In this document: in pieces, positions 60,280 to 64,000 of the stretch
Position numbering within the stretch: the first letter of the stretch is position 1
Layout of the letters: every line of letters begins with the position of its first letter
DNA from: Mangifera indica
Taxonomy: Eukaryota; Streptophyta; Magnoliopsida; Sapindales; Anacardiaceae
Direction of reading: 5' to 3'
NCBI RefSeq assembly: GCF_011075055.1
Contig: NC_058137.1
Location: forward strand, 22,925,463 to 22,989,462
Length of the DNA: 64,000 bases
Notes under the pieces: generated by a model
What the model was told of the DNA's origin: nothing
Databases searched by the model: none
The model's input: only the letters and a program-made list of their open reading frames with translations
Program-made: the position numbers and the translations under genes

Positions 60280-60445
60280 ATGCGATCTATGCATAACTGG
60301 TAATCTCTCCTTCTCTCGTGTTATTTCTCGTTTCTTTGCCAATTACATTTTCGCGGTTGTTTCCCCTGAAAATTTAAAGTAGATGAATTTGAATTTTCAA
60401 ATTGTTATTTAAAATGTTTTATTTGATTTATTTTCTGTGCAGAAT
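60280..60445 (+). other. Short upstream ORF completed by splicing, with a 5'-UTR intron
   Basis: An ATG at 60280-60282 opens MRSMHN. A donor (CTG then GTAATC at 60300) and an acceptor (CTGTGCAG ending at 60442) define a 5'-UTR intron. Joining TG at the exon end to A at 60443 makes TGA, so the six-codon frame stops only three bases (ATA) before the main ATG at 60447. The splice sites are inferred from consensus. Confidence 0.5.
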
Positions 60446-60446
60446 A

Positions 60447-63400
60447 ATGAAGACAATGCTATTCCGTTTAGTGTTATTCTTGTTCGTGTTATCGCTGCTT
60501 TCAATACCTTCACAATCAGCAGTGTCGAGCATAGATCTAGGCTCAGAATGGGTGAAAGTTGCTGTCGTAAACCTAAAACCTGGCCAGAGTCCTATATCCA
60601 TAGCCATCAACGAGATGTCGAAACGTAAATCTCCTGCTTTGGTTTCTTTCCATGCGGGCACTCGTCTGCTTGGCGAAGAAGCCGCCGGAATCATTGCACG
60701 ATATCCACATAAAGTCTATTCACAACTCCGTGACATGATTGGAAAACCTTACAAACAAGTCAAACAGTTAATTGACAGTTTGTATTTGCCTTTTGAGATT
60801 GTGGAAGATTCTAGAGGAGCTGTTAGTTTTAAAGTTGATGATGCTGGTGAAAATGGTGGGAAACATTATTCAGTCGAGGAGTTATTGGCGATGATTTTCG
60901 GTTACGCCGTTAATTTGGCCGAATTTCATTCGAAAGTGTTTGTGAAAGATTATGTTATTTGTGTGCCACCGTATTTTGGCCAGCTTGAGAGGAAGGGATT
61001 GTTACAGGCGGCGGAATTGGCTGGGATTAATGTGCTTGCTTTGGCTAATGAGCATTCTGGTGCAGCTTTGCAGTATGGGATTGATAAGGATTTTTCTAAT
61101 GGTTCCAGGCATGTTATATTTTATGATATGGGAGCTGCCACTACTTATGCTGCACTGGTGTATTTTTCAGCTTATAAAGCCAAAGAGTTTGGCAAGACTG
61201 TGACAGTTAATCAGTTTCAGGTGAGTTGCTATATTTTAACTTAGATAAACATTTGCGATAATTTCTATGGTATGAAATGTATTCTGTTTAGTGACATAGT
61301 CTTAGAAAGCTGGATGTTTTGCAATGTCTAAAAGATCTAATTGTGATTTGGCTAATGAGACATGGGAAATGAGCGCAGTAGAAATAAACAACTCAGTGAA
61401 ATTTGAGCTACATTAGGTGAAAACATGGTCTTAGAGGCAATAGAGATGTGACTGTGTACTGTGTTGAAAATGCTTTGTTGTGGAGATGACATTGGTTATA
61501 TAAGCTCTGCTTTTATGGTGCTTCTGGTTTACACAAGGAATACTTTCCCTTGACCGTTTGGTCATTTCCTATTAGATTAGCCATTTGTTTATGTACAAAC
61601 TTTTGACCGGTCATAGGATGTCATTCTTCATGAAATTTTTGTGCCACTTCTTATTAGGTTCTGGCATATCTTATTAATTTTAGAATGTTGGTTGATTCTT
61701 CATAATTTTGCAGGTAAAGGATGTTAGATGGGATCCAGAACTTGGAGGTCAGAATATGGAATTACGCTTAGTGGAGTACTTTGCAGATGAGTTTAATAAA
61801 CAAGTTGGAAATGGTGTTGATGTCAGGCAGTCTCCGAAGGCAATGGCTAAATTAAAGAAACAGGTGAAACGTACAAAGGAAATTCTTAGTGCAAACACGG
61901 CAGCACCTATATCAGTGGAATCTCTCTATGATGATCAGGACTTCAGGTCAGTTTAGTTTAAGAAGATATTTCACTTTTTGGTTTGGTCATTAGTTTTTCA
62001 TTGAAATTTTTGTCCTCTCTAAATTGGTTGGTTTTGGGTCCATGGAGGAGCATGACAAAGAGTTTATTATGTGATTTTTTTTGCTTCCAGGAGCACCATA
62101 ACACGTGAAAAATTTGAAGAGCTCTGTCAGGATATTTGGGAAAAGTCTCTTATACCTATAAAGGAAGTGCTTAAGCATTCAGGCTTAAAAGTTGATGAGA
62201 TTTATGCTGTAGAGTTGATTGGAGGCGCAACTAGAGTGCCAAAGTTGCAGGTTTTCTGTCCACATTTTATTACTTTATACTTTTTCTTATCAACCTGAGT
62301 CAGAAACATCTATTTGAACAGTGTAGAGTTGTCTCATTTGATGGTGCTGTTTAGTCTTTGTAGGTTTTTTTTTTTTTCTTGACTAAAGACTAAAGAGCTC
62401 AAGAAGACTGAGGATTTTCTAATGAAGGATGAATATGAAAATAAAGTATCTCTTTTTCCTTCTGACAGGCTAAGCTTCAGGAATATCTGGGAAGGACAGA
62501 GCTAGACAGGCATCTTGATGCTGATGAAGCGATAGTTCTTGGTGCATCTCTGCATGCTGCAAATTTAAGTGATGGAATCAAACTGAATCGCAAACTAGGA
62601 ATGCTTGATGGTTCTTCCTATGGTTTTGTAGTCGAACTGGATGGACCTGATCTTGTGAAAGATGATAATACCCGGCAGTCACTGGTGCAACGGATGAAAA
62701 AACTTCCCAGTAAGGTAACTACAATAAAAAATGATTCCATGCAGTTGGAGGTGGTGAAATTAGAGAAGTAATTTGAGACTTTAACTGCATTTATTTGCGT
62801 TGTGGTATTATTTGCAGATGTTTAGATCAATTATCCATAGCAAAGATTTTGAAGTTTCACTTGCATATGAAAGTGATGATCTTTTACCACCTGGTGTTAC
62901 CTCACCAGTGTTTGTGAAGTATGACGTGTCTGGTTTGACAGATACTAGTGAGAAGTAAGGATAGCAATTTTCTTAATCATTTTTGTTTGCTTTTAATTAA
63001 TGCCAGTCATTTTTAATTTTCCCTGACAAAGCTTGATCTGAAGTCTAGTATGAATATTGTTGCTTGTTTCTGTTTAGGTATTCATCTCGAAATTTGTCCT
63101 CTCCCATCAAGGCAAATCTGCACTTCTCTCTCAGTAGAAGTGGAATTCTTTCTTTGGATCGAGCAGATGCTGTTATTGAAATCACAGAATGGGTGGAAGT
63201 TCCTAAAAAGAATCTGACTGTGGAGAATGCAACTTTTTCTGCTCCCAACGTTTCACTTGAAACAGGTGGTGGAAACTCTTCTGAAGGAAGTGATGAGAAC
63301 TTGCATTCTGACAGTGGGACTATTAATTCATCTAATTCCACTGTTGAGGAACCAAATATTATTGATCAACCTACAGAAAAAAAACTGAAAAAGAGAACTT

Positions 63401-63703
63401 TCCGGATACCTCTTAAGGTGACATACTAGCTGACTGCTTTAACGTGCTCTCACCTTATAGTTAACGTGCAATTTAATTATATAACTGGTATCAGATTCAT
63501 TTTCTTTCTCATTTCCAAATTCTGTTTTTGCTCGGTTCTAGATAGTGGAGAAGATAGCAGGACCTGGAGCGTCTCTTTCGAAAGAAGCTCTTGCTGAAGC
63601 TAAAGCTAAATTAGAAGAATTGGATAAGAAGGATGCTGAGCGACGAAGAACTGCAGAGCTAAAAAATAATCTAGAAAGTTACATCTATGCAACTAAAGAA
63701 AAG
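60447..63703 (+). CDS. HSP70-17: ER-lumenal Hsp70-like chaperone, HSP70-17 / GRP170 type, 3' truncated by the window
   Basis: Seven exons are visible: 60447-61220, 61714-61946, 62091-62250, 62469-62714, 62818-62954, 63078-63417 and 63542-63703; the gene continues beyond 64000. A signal peptide (MKTMLFRLVLFLFVLSLL... up to SQSA) leads into the ATPase domain: SSIDLGSEWVKVAVV is the phosphate-1 loop equivalent, VPPYFGQLERKGL follows, FYDMGAATTYAALV is the second phosphate loop, and VELIGGATRVPKLQ the adenosine motif. The middle acidic/Ser-rich linker has several N-glycosylation sites (NLT, NAT, NVS, NSS, NST), and the last visible exon begins a charged helical region. This fits plant HSP70-17 (At4g16660), the large Hsp110/GRP170-like nucleotide-exchange chaperone of the ER. 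The ER-retention tail would lie outside the window. Confidence 0.92.
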
Positions 63704-64000
63704 GTTTGAATTCCTTGCTAAATAAAACCTACTATTCATAGTTGGTCTTGAATGTTACTGGTCTTTTCCTCCATTGTTATCCTGTTAAGTTTCTTAATTT
63801 TTCTGATGTTCATTGTTAAGTTCCATCTTGATATAACCATTTTTGGTAGATTGAATTATTTGCTTCTCATAATTGTTCCTTCATTCTTTTTTCTAATTTG
63901 TATTTCTAGGAAAAGAAAATTGTGCAGCATCCTTTTGCCAATTTTTTCTTTTTCTAAGCTTGGAACTGTTTTTTAATTATGTATTACGTTTTTGCATTAC

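Noticed and set aside
1..64000. CRISPR arrays, bacterial operons or viral insertions
   Set aside because: No regularly spaced repeats were seen, all genes have plant-type introns or families, and no viral protein motif was found.

Overview
This is nuclear DNA of a flowering plant, most likely a eudicot. Genes carry many GT-AG introns, intergenic DNA is very AT-rich, all recognisable proteins are plant families, and the spacers are full of plant DNA transposons. I could not name the species.

Eleven protein-coding genes can be supported. From left to right they are: the 3' part of mitochondrial GABA transaminase (POP2/GABA-T, +); a two-exon 69-residue membrane microprotein (-), convergent with it; a large tail-anchored coiled-coil protein of the PICC type (+); an intronless GRAS regulator, SCARECROW-LIKE 23 (-); ribosomal protein eL27 (-); a three-exon CYSTM cysteine-rich tail protein (-); a UDP-glycosyltransferase of the UGT82A1 type (+); a nine-exon OTU deubiquitinase (+); two tandem defensin-like secreted peptides (+); and the 5' part of an ER-lumenal HSP70-17/GRP170-type chaperone (+), which runs off the right edge. 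Four of these (microprotein, CYSTM, both defensin-like genes) are short and split, so I rebuilt them from splice sites. The genes do not form a pathway. Their order GABA-T, small membrane protein, RPL27, CYSTM, UGT82A1, OTU matches, as I recall it, Arabidopsis At3g22200-At3g22260, so the region looks like an ancient syntenic block with PICC and SCL23 interleaved.

The spacers contain several transposon families whose ends and target-site duplications can be read directly. The commonest is a foldback, Mutator-like family with ends like GGCCAAAAGACT and 9-bp duplications (complete copies at 22878, 34310, 37150, 43068 and 58640, plus ends or fragments at 21651, 36600, 42430 and 53850). There is also a separate 1.46-kb Mutator-like element at 7099, two short hAT-like elements with 8-bp duplications (14095; 34338, the latter nested inside a foldback element), a third hAT-like element inside an OTU intron (48284), a Tourist-like MITE at 25908, and a high-copy AT-rich palindromic repeat. 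An OTU intron also holds a piece of plastid trnS-UGA.

I saw no CRISPR, no retrotransposon with coding capacity and no functional RNA gene. The strongest candidate for something undescribed is the foldback Mutator-like family and its recurrent insertion through this block.
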